This document shows positions 34,650 to 43,382 of a stretch of 64,000 bases of DNA, piece after piece. The translations under genes were made by a program, and so were the position numbers. The DNA comes from Pseudoalteromonas sp. SMS1 (GTDB lineage: Bacteria; Pseudomonadota; Gammaproteobacteria; Enterobacterales; Alteromonadaceae): the NCBI RefSeq assembly GCF_021530565.1, contig NZ_JAKGBI010000006.1, positions 124,001-188,000 on the forward strand, written 5' to 3'. The notes under the pieces are model-generated. The model was not told where the DNA came from, made no database searches, and saw only the letters and a program-made list of their open reading frames with translations. The stretch's first letter is position 1. Each line of letters starts with the position of its first letter.

Positions 34650-35396
34650 CTAGTAATAGCGTGTACTTAAACTGCCAGATTGGCTCGCTTCTGCCACATG
34701 CCACTCATCCACTAACAATGTGGTACCGCCCGCATTGCTGCACTTAATGCCATAAATCAAACTCGCACTATAAGCGTGATAGTCCGTTTGCGTACTTTGA
34801 CTGAAATAATCACTATGGATACCACTGATTTGTGCAGCGCCATTAAACAATTTTGGTCCGGTGGCATTGAACTCAACAATATGACATTGCCCATCAGCGA
34901 CACTGGTGTTAATGGCTAATTGCGGTGCCACAGTAACATGCGCAAAATACCCTGGGCTTCTGTTGCCAGCGGGTTGCCAATTCGCGAATTTCAACGTTCT
35001 TTCATAATGAATGGTCGGTGCCGCTGGCACTTTATGATGTACTAGGAAGCTGCGTTCGCTGTCATGACAAGTCAGCTTTAAGACCTTTGGCAACGCTTCA
35101 AAGCCTGCATCCACACCGCCATATACGGCTTTATTTTCTGACACTTGCAATTGAGCAATCAGCGTGGTGCCAGCTTCTTCAAATAAGGCTGCCGATGTAC
35201 AGCTCGCTTGCCCATTTGTCGAGATAAATGCGGCAATGTAATGCGCTGAACTTGTTTGGACACTCACAGAATTGACTGGACCATGGCTGTATTGTGTGGT
35301 CCTGCCCGCACTACTATCCGCATCATAAATCGGCTCTAAAGCGCATACATTGCCAGCAAACATCACACTTGCTGCTAAGAAATGTACTGGTTTCAT
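34650..35396 (-). CDS. Exported protein of unknown function
   Basis: About 248 residues. The start at MKPVHFLAAS is supported by AAGGAG upstream; eight earlier codons are open but unsupported. Signal peptide to about residue 19. The mature protein has two similar-looking halves, each a beta-rich domain with Cys pairs (QASCTSAALFEEAG and KLTCHDSE; DGQCHIVEFNATG and YGIKCSNAGG), suggesting an internal duplication. No family recognised. It stands alone next to a regulator gene. Confidence 0.68.
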   Translation of the reverse strand: MKPVHFLAASVMFAGNVCALEPIYDADSSAGRTTQYSHGPVNSVSVQTSSAHYIAAFISTNGQASCTSAALFEEAGTTLIAQLQVSENKAVYGGVDAGFEALPKVLKLTCHDSERSFLVHHKVPAAPTIHYERTLKFANWQPAGNRSPGYFAHVTVAPQLAINTSVADGQCHIVEFNATGPKLFNGAAQISGIHSDYFSQSTQTDYHAYSASLIYGIKCSNAGGTTLLVDEWHVAEASQSGSLSTRYY

Positions 35397-35863
35397 GACT
35401 TTCTCCTTTGAAAATACCATTCAATAAGTCTATTAATTTTACTAATTATTTTAGACACAGGTTTTATATCAACTTTACGCGTTAATAACATAACAAACCC
35501 GAGTACTGTAAGCTCAGATATGCCTTATTCTATGAGCTTACTGACGAGCGCAGATCGGCCCTACTTGGGCTATCCATCTCACGAGCGCTGTTCAATAATG
35601 ACGTCAAAAATCAATAAGTCAATTGTTTTTACTTATTATCAATTCAACAAAAAAACAAGTTAATTAACCACTTAATTTAATATAAACAACTGATATATAT
35701 AAATATAATTTCATCAAGATAAAATATATCCATATATATCAAGTGCCCACTCGACGTGCTTACAATGAAAAGGCCAACCACAGTGACCTAGTTTGATAAC
35801 CGCAAAATACGATCGAACTTGAAATGAGCGCGCTAAAGATGCGCTCAGCTGTTAAGAGCGGTT
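35397..35863. other. AT-rich gene-free spacer
   Basis: No coding frame found; several A/T runs and TATATA stretches. TGAGCGC (35825-35831) and GCGCTCA (35841-35847) form a hairpin just after the GST gene and probably terminate it on the minus strand. Confidence 0.5.
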
Positions 35864-36469
35864 TTACTTTTCCGGTTCACTGATAAAGAATTCACCGGAT
35901 TCAATGCGCGCAAACCAAGCTGCAATATAAGGAAAGTCACTTAAGTTTATTCCCGCTTTTACCGCAAGTTTAGGGTAAGTATACAAGGCGATATCGGCAA
36001 TGGTCGGAACCTCGCCGATTAAGTATGCTTGCTCACCGAGTTGAGCATTTAAATACGCGAAAAAGTTAATGGTCTTATCGTATGTCAGTTCTAGGTCGCC
36101 CGATTTACCAATGTGTTTTATGCCACGATAAAGGTTCGGGCCATTGAGTACTTCCCCTGCTGACATTGATAGAAATTTTTGTACTTCCGCACGGGACTTT
36201 GCGTCCACCGGATACCATTGGTTATGGGTATCATACTTCTCAGCGAGATAGACCAAAATCGCATTGGAGTCACAGATCACGTCACCATTATCAATCAGTA
36301 CCGGCACCTGACCAAGTGGGTTAATGGCCAAAAACGCTGCGGATTTATGCTCATTATGATGTGCATCCAACAGTTTTGATTCATACTCTAACCCTAAAAT
36401 AGACAAAAAGTGTCTGATTTTATGGCTATTTCCAGAAAGTGTAAAACTATATAGCTTAATACCTGACAT
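35864..36469 (-). CDS. Glutathione S-transferase family protein
   Basis: 201 residues, cytosolic. An N-terminal thioredoxin-fold domain (1-80) has a Ser-containing active-site region (FTLSGNSHKIRHFLSILG), the cis-Pro motif GQVPVLI and the glutathione-binding CDSNAILVYLAEKY. The all-helical C-terminal domain carries the N-capping box PTIADIALYTY. It conjugates or reduces electrophiles with glutathione. AAGGA stands about 10 nt before the ATG. Near other detoxification genes (VOC protein, pirin) but separately transcribed. Confidence 0.9.
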   Translation of the reverse strand: MSGIKLYSFTLSGNSHKIRHFLSILGLEYESKLLDAHHNEHKSAAFLAINPLGQVPVLIDNGDVICDSNAILVYLAEKYDTHNQWYPVDAKSRAEVQKFLSMSAGEVLNGPNLYRGIKHIGKSGDLELTYDKTINFFAYLNAQLGEQAYLIGEVPTIADIALYTYPKLAVKAGINLSDFPYIAAWFARIESGEFFISEPEK

Positions 36470-36598
36470 ACCAAAAGTATCCTTTTCCTGAATAAAACAT
36501 GTATGTGAATTGCCCTTTTTACATTAGGTGCTGCGGATAGTTTTCCACACCCGACATAGCGAGTAAATTAAGTATTTTTGAAAATTCAAAGCCACGAC

Positions 36599-37012
36599 TC
36601 AATCACTATTGCGTTCAGCGGGTAAATCACTTAGATATTGAACAAACTCGACTTCAAATCCATCTGGGTCAACAAAATAGACATTTTTTCGGTATGGGTG
36701 CACAGCCCCTTCTTTATCAATGCGGTAACCCGCTTTCAATAGCCTTTCAATAACACTGTCGATGTTATTTACGACATAGGCAAAATGCCCAAGTCCAACT
36801 TGATGGCCTGATAAAACACGATTATGTCCTTCGCCATGATCGCTAAAAGCTAAATAATGATACTCATCACCAAAGTGTAACCAATGCCTTGGCTTACCAT
36901 ACCATTCGCTGTGTCCTTCACTTCTTACTTTCCAATGTGGAAATGCAGCGCCATAAAACAACAGGGACGCTTGTATATTTTTAACCACTAAATTGACATG
37001 CTCTAAATACAT
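36599..37012 (-). CDS. VOC-superfamily (glyoxalase/dioxygenase-like) protein
   Basis: 137 residues, one pair of beta-alpha-beta-beta-beta modules. LEHVNLVVKNIQASLLFYG supplies the first metal His, LGHFAYVVNNIDSVIERL the second, and NVYFVDPDGFEVEFVQY the closing Glu of the 2-His-1-Glu type site. The fold hosts glyoxalase I, dioxygenases and resistance proteins; the substrate cannot be told. AAGGAG is well spaced before the ATG. It lies 75 bp downstream of a LysR gene in the same direction. Confidence 0.85.
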   Translation of the reverse strand: MYLEHVNLVVKNIQASLLFYGAAFPHWKVRSEGHSEWYGKPRHWLHFGDEYHYLAFSDHGEGHNRVLSGHQVGLGHFAYVVNNIDSVIERLLKAGYRIDKEGAVHPYRKNVYFVDPDGFEVEFVQYLSDLPAERNSD

Positions 37013-37087
37013 CTGCTTACTCCTTTTTAAGTTGAGGTCACTTTAAAATCTCAACTTAACTTGAGGTAAAGCATTAATTTTTGTTTT

Positions 37088-37993
37088 TTAACTCAAATTT
37101 AAGCGCACTGTAAAAACGTGCTGAATAAACTCGACGAACGTTTTCACCTTGGGAATATTTAAGCGGTGTTTAGGGTACAAGGCATACACCTCAACTTCAG
37201 GTAATTGCCAGTCGGGCAGAAGTTGTACCAGCTGGTCCTTACCAAGCGCTGTCTGGCACATATAGTCTGGTAGTATCGCTACCCCGACACCTTCAATCAC
37301 CATTTGCTTTAACACCACATAATCATCAACCCGCATTCTTGGGTGAATGTTTATTTCACAAGTTTCTTGTCGATTCACCAAGACCATGGTTTGCGCAGTT
37401 TGAATACTACTCATCAACAATACATCTAAATGTGAAATTGCATCAGGTCCAGTCACTTCAGCACAACGCTCAAGGTATTGTGGACTTGAATACAAACGTC
37501 TTGTCACTTTACCCAAACGTTTGGCTACCAATCTCGAATCTTCCAGCGTTCCGATGCGGATCACCAAATCAAACCCCTCTTCAATCACGTCTACTCGGTG
37601 ATTTAGCAGGTTTAATGACATACTGATTTGCGGGTTTTCATGCATGAATTGGCTGAGTACAGGTTTTAGAATTTCATGTCCCATCCCGACTGACACACCC
37701 ACCTTTAGCTCACCAGAAACAACATTTAACGCCTTTTCAACGGCTGCGTTTGCCAACTCCACCTGCGCTTTTATTTCTCGGCAATGTGCCAAGTAATTGC
37801 GCCCAGCTTCGGTTAAATGCTGCGAACGGGTGGTTCTCTCAAGTAACGTTATTCCTACAGAGGCTTCTAGTTGAGCAATTTTTCGACTCAAATTTGCTTT
37901 GGGCATATTGAGTCGTTCGGCAGCCAAAGTAAAACTCCCCGCCTCAACCACCGCCAAAAATAACAGCATGGTATTTACATCATGCCTTTGCAT
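37088..37993 (-). CDS. LysR-family transcriptional regulator
   Basis: About 301 residues. Helix-turn-helix TLAAERLNMPKANLSRKIAQLE near the N-terminus and a co-inducer domain of the CrgA/PA-type subgroup (VGVSVGMGHEILKPVLSQF, FDLVIRIGTLEDS). Three possible ATG codons lie within 21 bp; I chose MQRHDVN because of the GGTGG before it. It is divergent from the pirin gene 125 bp away and probably regulates it. Confidence 0.88.
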   Translation of the reverse strand: MQRHDVNTMLLFLAVVEAGSFTLAAERLNMPKANLSRKIAQLEASVGITLLERTTRSQHLTEAGRNYLAHCREIKAQVELANAAVEKALNVVSGELKVGVSVGMGHEILKPVLSQFMHENPQISMSLNLLNHRVDVIEEGFDLVIRIGTLEDSRLVAKRLGKVTRRLYSSPQYLERCAEVTGPDAISHLDVLLMSSIQTAQTMVLVNRQETCEINIHPRMRVDDYVVLKQMVIEGVGVAILPDYMCQTALGKDQLVQLLPDWQLPEVEVYALYPKHRLNIPKVKTFVEFIQHVFTVRLNLS

Positions 37994-38117
37994 ATCCCCA
38001 CCCATTGTTGTCAAAAATGAAAAAGAAATTTTAATTTATAGGTGTATATAAAACAACCTGCATTTCTTAGACTCTATTCAACACTTCGACACAATCAACA
38101 AATTAAAGGATAACCCC

Positions 38118-38819
38118 ATGAACATACTTTCAAGAGACACATTACCATTGGGTGGATTTGCAGGTATCACAGAGCATAGATTAGTAACAGATAGTCGTGT
38201 ATTTGCAGGGCGAAAACAGCCGGAAACCTTCGAAGGCATTGGCAACATGGTGTACCTAGCAGATGCCAGATATTTGGCAAAAGGAGAGTCTGGGATGCAT
38301 CCTCACAGTGAAATCGACGTGATTTCAATCGTGTTAGAGGGCCGAGTCAGCCATGAGGGCTCTTTAGAGCATGGTAAAGACCTGGTTGCTGGCGATGTAC
38401 AAGTACAACGTGCAGGCAGTGAAGGTTTTAGCCACAATGAAATTAACCCAGACAATCAACCCAATCGCATGTTACAAGTGTGGGCATTACCTGACGTGGC
38501 TGGCGAACCCGCAGGTTATAAATCTTACAGGCCTGCAATGCAAGGTGTGACACGTATTTATGGCGGTAACCCTGCTCAAGCAGATACTTTCGCCAGTAAT
38601 ACCACAATGGATATCGTGCACTTAGGCAGTCACGACCACTACAAAGTCGGCAATAAATCCTTAATCTATGTGATTTCAGGTCATGCTGTACTACAAGGGA
38701 GTGAAGAGTCTACGCCCTTAAAAGAAGGCGATCTATTTGAAATTAAAGGCGCCCAAATCGTAGCAAGTACATACACACATTTACTTGTTGTATCTCATCA
38801 TAAGAATTCATTGGCATAG
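38118..38819 (+). CDS. Pirin-family bicupin protein
   Basis: 233 residues. The N-terminal cupin holds the pirin metal site (GMHPHSEIDVISIVLEG, later QRAGSEGFSHNEI) and a shorter C-terminal cupin follows (IYVISGHAVLQGS). Bacterial pirins of this size include quercetinase-like dioxygenases and redox-related regulators. AAAGGA precedes the ATG. Divergent from a LysR regulator gene and followed 11 bp later by a gene for a small membrane protein, likely the same operon. Confidence 0.88.
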   Translation: MNILSRDTLPLGGFAGITEHRLVTDSRVFAGRKQPETFEGIGNMVYLADARYLAKGESGMHPHSEIDVISIVLEGRVSHEGSLEHGKDLVAGDVQVQRAGSEGFSHNEINPDNQPNRMLQVWALPDVAGEPAGYKSYRPAMQGVTRIYGGNPAQADTFASNTTMDIVHLGSHDHYKVGNKSLIYVISGHAVLQGSEESTPLKEGDLFEIKGAQIVASTYTHLLVVSHHKNSLA

Positions 38820-38830
38820 GATATATCACG

Positions 38831-39046
38831 ATGAAAAGTAACATACCAAACACACACATTGTGGCATTGATAAACTACTTTGCATTGCTACCTTTGGTGT
38901 ACTTCATTCCCGAATTAATAGCGCCGTATGTCGGCGCCAACAAGCTCATACAAGTTGCTGTTGTGGTGGCATTGATTGTGCCAATTATTTCATACGTCGT
39001 CATGCAAATTGCAATCAAACTACTCACAAGGAATGGGGCTCGATGA
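38831..39046 (+). CDS. Small two-helix membrane protein
   Basis: 71 residues with two hydrophobic stretches (about 8-28 and 36-62) and few charges, hence an inner-membrane protein with both ends on the same side. AGGATAT precedes the ATG, 11 bp after the pirin stop. Function unknown; co-transcription with pirin is likely. A very strong hairpin follows. Confidence 0.65.
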   Translation: MKSNIPNTHIVALINYFALLPLVYFIPELIAPYVGANKLIQVAVVVALIVPIISYVVMQIAIKLLTRNGAR

Positions 39047-39051
39047 ATGGA

Positions 39052-39085
39052 ATATTCAACCACCCATTTGTGGGTGGTTGAATAT
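39052..39085. terminator. Strong 15-bp hairpin terminator
   Basis: ATATTCAACCACCCA pairs perfectly with TGGGTGGTTGAATAT around loop TTTG. It is symmetrical, so it could end both the pirin operon and leftward transcription of the decayed gene next to it. There is no long T run. Confidence 0.7.
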
Positions 39086-39115
39086 AAACAGAGTCCATCA
39101 ATTATGGTTACTTGT

Positions 39116-39590
39116 CTAATTAGACGATGTCTGTTTGTGAGCCCATTTGGCAATAATCTTATGGATGGCTGTCACACCGTCAGTTAATGCCGCGGGGCCT
39201 GGTTGTAAAATAACGCTCGAATTTATCTCGTACACATCATCATTTTTAACCGCGGGAATCTTATCCTAGCCGTCACGACCCATAAGCTTCTCTTTATTAC
39301 GGCGTCGGCCACACCATGAGGTAATGATGACGCCAGGCTGTTATCAATCACCTCATCGGCGCGCGCGATGATACGATTTTTTGCCAAAGATTCGTTCGCA
39401 AATTCTTTATAGCAATCAATGCCACCAGCCAGCGTAACAAATTCACTTCCCTAGGTTATTTCCATGATGAATGGATCAAACCACTCGTCGCAATACACCC
39501 GAGGGTTCACCTTTTTGCATAGTGACGCGCCCAATTCCGTCCAGCCATGAGGTATGACAATGAGAACTGTTGCGCCCTGCCCACCACACA
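39116..39590 (-). pseudogene. Decayed BtuF-like periplasmic cobalamin-binding protein gene (C-terminal part)
   Basis: Minus-strand translation gives family wording in two frames. NPRVYCDEWFDPFIMEIT, a stop, then GSEFVTLAGGIDCYKEFANESL and IIARADEVI lie in one frame. After a shift near 39335-39345, PGVIITSWCGRRRNKEKLMGRDG, a stop, DKIPAVKNDDVYEI and VILQPGPAALTDGVTAIHKI lie in another, ending at TAG (39116-39118). The two internal TAG codons (39451-39453, 39266-39268) stand where relatives have Trp. This matches the BtuF/cobalamin-binding-protein family. The N-terminal half is missing. Inactive unless sequencing errors are responsible. Confidence 0.8.
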
Positions 39591-39796
39591 ACGAAAAATC
39601 CCACCACTAAACAGGGATACGACGGCTATTTAAATGAAAACAGTGGCATAGTACAAGCTTGACCTGTTGCAACAGATTGATATAACAGACATTGAAGTAA
39701 CAGACTTAAGAATGAACAAGTAAACAATGACGTACAGGCAAACGTACGATTAACACGACCACATTTGCCTGAGCCCTTGTGCTGAACGGTTAGGTT

Positions 39797-40180
39797 CTAA
39801 TCCAGGAGTGAGACTTTGCAAGGATAAGTATGCTCACCCACAGTAAACGTGCCGTCACCTTCCCAACTGTTATCAACACCAAATGATGCGGTAAAAGGCG
39901 CCTCGAAACTACCAATAGCTGGTGGAGGGAACGAAACAACCGCTTGACCTGTTACCGCGCCAACTTTAGTAACACCACCATAACCTGTTGAATGTAAATG
40001 ACCTGACGCACGCGCAGTAAAACTTGGTGAGTGCTGCGTGCCTTCTAAAATATGGCCTTCAGCACCACCATTTAATGTCCCAGTAGCAGGGTTTACCGCC
40101 AACTGAAGTACCATAGAACCTGCGCCCACGTTGTCTGATTTGAACTGAAGTTTTACAAGGTATAAGCTTTCGTTAGCCAT
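39797..40180 (-). CDS. Small conserved hypothetical protein (DUF1842-like)
   Basis: 127 residues without signal peptide or membrane segment, rich in Gly, Ser, Thr and short beta-strand patterns (LYLVKLQFKSDNVGAGSMVLQLAVNP, GAVTGQAVVSFPPP, GTFTVGEHTYPCKVSLL). One Cys near the end. The pattern is reminiscent of DUF1842 proteins but I am not certain. GAGG stands before the ATG. It is monocistronic; the leftward spacer to 39591 holds nothing I can identify. Confidence 0.5.
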   Translation of the reverse strand: MANESLYLVKLQFKSDNVGAGSMVLQLAVNPATGTLNGGAEGHILEGTQHSPSFTARASGHLHSTGYGGVTKVGAVTGQAVVSFPPPAIGSFEAPFTASFGVDNSWEGDGTFTVGEHTYPCKVSLLD

Positions 40181-40344
40181 TTTAAAATCCTCTTTAATCG
40201 ACTAATAATCATATGTGTGTATAGGCCTCGTTAGGCCGATAGAAAGCTTATGATTTGGATAGGAGTAATACTATTACACACTATTACTTTTATATTACAC
40301 ACCAATCTTAAAGATTGTTTTTTGTGATTTTGTGAGATTTCACA

Positions 40345-41361
40345 CTAACTGCCTTTCAGTGCTTGCATCAACGCAAACCCCAGTTTTGTTACCTTTTGGC
40401 CTTTGAGTTTATGTAACCCAGAAATATTCGATAAAATGATATAACCAGATTGCATTTTCATATCCAGCAGCATCACGGAGCTGTATCCACCTGTCCCCCC
40501 ATCATGAAAGTACAGCAGATCATCTTTAGTTGAACTGCCTAGCACAAACCAACCGAGCGCCACTTTGTCTAGCCCTTTTTCAAACGCAATTTGCTGTTGC
40601 AACGCAACCCAAGGTGCAGTGTGCTCAAACTGTGCTTTGGCATACGAGGCTAGGTCTTTCACACATGACAGCACAGCCCCCGCTCCTTGTAATACCCCCA
40701 AATCCCAATTATTTGCTGGCTCACCATTTTTGCCAATGCCAATCACTAATTCGCCTGCCACATCTCGCCAGTTAGTGAATGACTGGCGCATATTTAGAGG
40801 CTTGAAGAGCCGGTTTTGTAATAGCTCACCGTAACTGCACCCTGCCAACTCAGAGAGCGCAAACCCCAGCAATCCAGCGCCTAAATTGGAATAATGCATT
40901 TTACCAGTAGCCCCCAATTTTATTGTGTGTTCGAGATGATGCAATAAGTCGTCTCGAAGGTACGCTTCATATGGGTTGTGACGACGTTTAAATAGTGCCT
41001 GCCAGAGTATACCTGGCGGCAATCGCGGTAACCCAGATGTATGGGTCGCTAAAGACCCAAATGTGATAGGTTTATCATCTAAGATAGGGATATCGAGCTG
41101 GCTGTTGATAGACTCATCCAGCATCACTTTACCTTCACACACCATTTGCGCTAACACGGAACTGGTCATCAGTTTAGTCACAGATCCGATTTCAAATACC
41201 GAGTGGTGGTTTTCAACAGGCTCAGCACCGTTAGCACCACACCTTGTTCCATAATATAGGCAATCACCTTCTACCAACTTGGCCACCGACAGCTCTGTAT
41301 TGGGTGCGAAACTGGTAACAACCTTGTTTATAGCGCTGATTTCTTTGTCCGTGAACTGCAT
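40345..41361 (-). CDS. Serine hydrolase, class C beta-lactamase/PBP fold
   Basis: About 338 residues. Catalytic motifs are SVTK (SxxK), YSN (YxN) and HDGGTGG (the KTG equivalent, as in many esterase-type members). THTSGLPRLP and LGAGLLGFALSELAG are typical of the family. The best start is MQFTDKEI, with AGGGGA upstream, so there is no signal peptide and the protein would be cytosolic. Using the earliest ATG (41436) would add a hydrophobic N-terminus of 25 residues, giving a membrane-anchored form; this decides its location and is unresolved. Esterase, peptidase or beta-lactamase-like activity possible. Confidence 0.82.
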   Translation of the reverse strand: MQFTDKEISAINKVVTSFAPNTELSVAKLVEGDCLYYGTRCGANGAEPVENHHSVFEIGSVTKLMTSSVLAQMVCEGKVMLDESINSQLDIPILDDKPITFGSLATHTSGLPRLPPGILWQALFKRRHNPYEAYLRDDLLHHLEHTIKLGATGKMHYSNLGAGLLGFALSELAGCSYGELLQNRLFKPLNMRQSFTNWRDVAGELVIGIGKNGEPANNWDLGVLQGAGAVLSCVKDLASYAKAQFEHTAPWVALQQQIAFEKGLDKVALGWFVLGSSTKDDLLYFHDGGTGGYSSVMLLDMKMQSGYIILSNISGLHKLKGQKVTKLGFALMQALKGS

Positions 41362-41477
41362 AGCTTCCCCTATCACTTGGATTAAAACTATTGCAGCACA
41401 CTCTGATATAAACAACAAAATGTATAACGTAACCAAATGTTTAGAATTAAATCATTCTTTATACGCCGCGCTAAAGG

Positions 41478-42476
41478 TTAAGCCTCCAACTGGTCTCTAT
41501 AACTACCAGGAGACACGCCATGCCACCCTGTAAACGCCCTGATAAATGAATTAGATTCTTGATAGCCCAGTAAAAAGGCAATTTCACCCAAGGTGACATG
41601 CGATTTAGATAAGTAATGTTCAGCCAATTGAGCGCGCACATTTTGTAGCACTTCATGGTAGCTCGTTTGCTCATCAGCCAACTTACGTTGCAAAGTACGT
41701 TTACTCATTGACAGTTTCGTAGCCACCACATCAATACTACTTTCACCAGCAGGTAGTGACTCAACCAATACAGCACGCACACGCTCAACCGCAGTTGCGG
41801 TGCCAGAGAGATCTGCTAGCTTTTTCTTTAATCCTTCTTCAAAGTAGCTCCACATGCTGGAATTTGCGGTTAAAAATGGCCGCTCAACATCTTCATTTTT
41901 AAAGGTAATAGACAACTCATTGCCTAATACAGGCTTACACCCAAAAAACGCCTCGTAAGCTGTCATATTTTTCGGCAACTCAGGCAAGGTAACCTTAATC
42001 GGCACAACATGATGTCGCGTAGCCATCCTGGCAAGTTTGGTAAAAAACACCATCTCTGACAACGCCAACACATTGGGCACAAACCCATCAAACCCGAAGC
42101 AGTAAAGCGACATGGTCGTGTCAGTATCAGTGCATACAAGATCCATTTTCATGGGGCCTCTGAGTGGCTTATAATGCTGAATACGCTTAAGCGCGGTAAG
42201 CAGATGCGGACTACACATTGCAGCAAATAGAGGCGCGTCAAACACCTCCACAGACAAATGCTCTGCGACCAGTAAAGGCACGTCCCGCCCTTCAGCTACT
42301 TGTTCAATGGCTGCCCACCAAGCAAAATACTCTCGCGGGGTTAAATATGCTATTTCGCGATTGATGATGTCAGCCGGTAATTTGGAATAAGCGACAACCG
42401 CTTCGACATCAATATCCATGTCTTTGAGTAAGATTTTACAATTGGCATAAATACTAAATTTGCTGGAAATTTTCAT
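41478..42476 (-). CDS. AraC-family transcriptional regulator (Arabinose_bd/OruR type)
   Basis: 332 residues. The N-terminal domain (about 15-200) is of the type found in OruR, VirS and similar regulators, sensing small metabolites. The C-terminal double helix-turn-helix (SIDVVATKLSMSKRTLQRKLADEQTSYHEVL, VTLGEIAFLLGYQESNSFIRAFTGWHGVSPGSYR) is canonical. It starts 6 bp after the SDR gene, so the two form an operon. It is not of the YbtA type and is probably unrelated to the siderophore locus. Confidence 0.9.
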   Translation of the reverse strand: MKISSKFSIYANCKILLKDMDIDVEAVVAYSKLPADIINREIAYLTPREYFAWWAAIEQVAEGRDVPLLVAEHLSVEVFDAPLFAAMCSPHLLTALKRIQHYKPLRGPMKMDLVCTDTDTTMSLYCFGFDGFVPNVLALSEMVFFTKLARMATRHHVVPIKVTLPELPKNMTAYEAFFGCKPVLGNELSITFKNEDVERPFLTANSSMWSYFEEGLKKKLADLSGTATAVERVRAVLVESLPAGESSIDVVATKLSMSKRTLQRKLADEQTSYHEVLQNVRAQLAEHYLSKSHVTLGEIAFLLGYQESNSFIRAFTGWHGVSPGSYRDQLEA

Positions 42477-42482
42477 ATCTTG

Positions 42483-43256
42483 TTACTTTTCCATTGATTG
42501 GCGAGACAATTTAAGCACCATTTTTCTTGGCAGCAATGGCGTGACCCAGTTCAACAGGAACTGTAACTTGCGCTCGTTGAAGGCCACGAGTTTACCCTGT
42601 TGCATGGCTTTGTAGCCACATTCAGCCACAGAGCGTGCCGAGCGAGCATTTTTCCACACATCGACCCCATCGAGATTACCAGCCGCCACGAAGCCCGTGT
42701 TGACCGCACCGGGACAAAGCGCGGTTGCGGTCACACCTGTGCCCGCTAATTCCTCAGCTATCGCTTGAGTATACGAAGTCACAAAGGCTTTTGTTGCATA
42801 ATATACAGCTTGAAGCGGACCCGGTAAAAATGATGCCGTTGACGAAACATTTAAGATGCGCCCAGCTTTTCGCGCCACCATACCGTTGGCAAACAAGTGC
42901 GTTAAGTCGGTCAAGGTTGCAATGTTAACTTGGATCATGTGCTGGTCCGCCGCACGCTCACGCTCATAAAATATGCCATGACCACCAAAACCTGCATTAT
43001 TGATAAGCACATCGATTTGCAAATTTAATGCTTCTGTTTTGTCAAAAATACGCTGCGCCGAATGAGGATCTGACAAATCTTCGCTGATCACCGTTGCCGA
43101 CACGTTGTACTTTACCTCAATCTCATTCGCTAATGCCTTAAGTTTGCCTTCAGAGCGTGCCACCAACACCACATCGCCACCCTGCTGCGCGTGCAGATGT
43201 GCCAACTCTAAACCAATGCCGCCCGATGCGCCCGTAATGAGTGCCGTATTTGCCAT
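42483..43256 (-). CDS. Short-chain dehydrogenase/reductase (SDR)
   Basis: About 257 residues. The nucleotide-binding TGASGGIG is at 9-16, NNAGFGG follows, and the catalytic Ser (VSSTASF) and YxxxK (YYATK) are present. Arg in LVARSEG after the second strand suggests NADP(H). AAGGT stands 8 nt before the ATG chosen; 29 additional upstream codons are open but lack family similarity. Co-transcribed with the AraC regulator. The DltE/YqjQ-like subgroup acts on ketones or acyl chains; substrate unknown. Confidence 0.88.
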   Translation of the reverse strand: MANTALITGASGGIGLELAHLHAQQGGDVVLVARSEGKLKALANEIEVKYNVSATVISEDLSDPHSAQRIFDKTEALNLQIDVLINNAGFGGHGIFYERERAADQHMIQVNIATLTDLTHLFANGMVARKAGRILNVSSTASFLPGPLQAVYYATKAFVTSYTQAIAEELAGTGVTATALCPGAVNTGFVAAGNLDGVDVWKNARSARSVAECGYKAMQQGKLVAFNERKLQFLLNWVTPLLPRKMVLKLSRQSMEK

Positions 43257-43382
43257 GTGTTTTACCTTCTTTATAAACCCTGTTGACCAATGACACACAG
43301 TATATGCAATCAAAACACGCCACACACTGACAATTCGCGACACTTAACATGCAAAAGGTGACATGGCGAAAATCTCCTCCCG

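Noticed and set aside
39660..39720. Short near-repeats of the type AACAGA-TTGA-
   Set aside because: Too short and irregular to support a repeat element or CRISPR.
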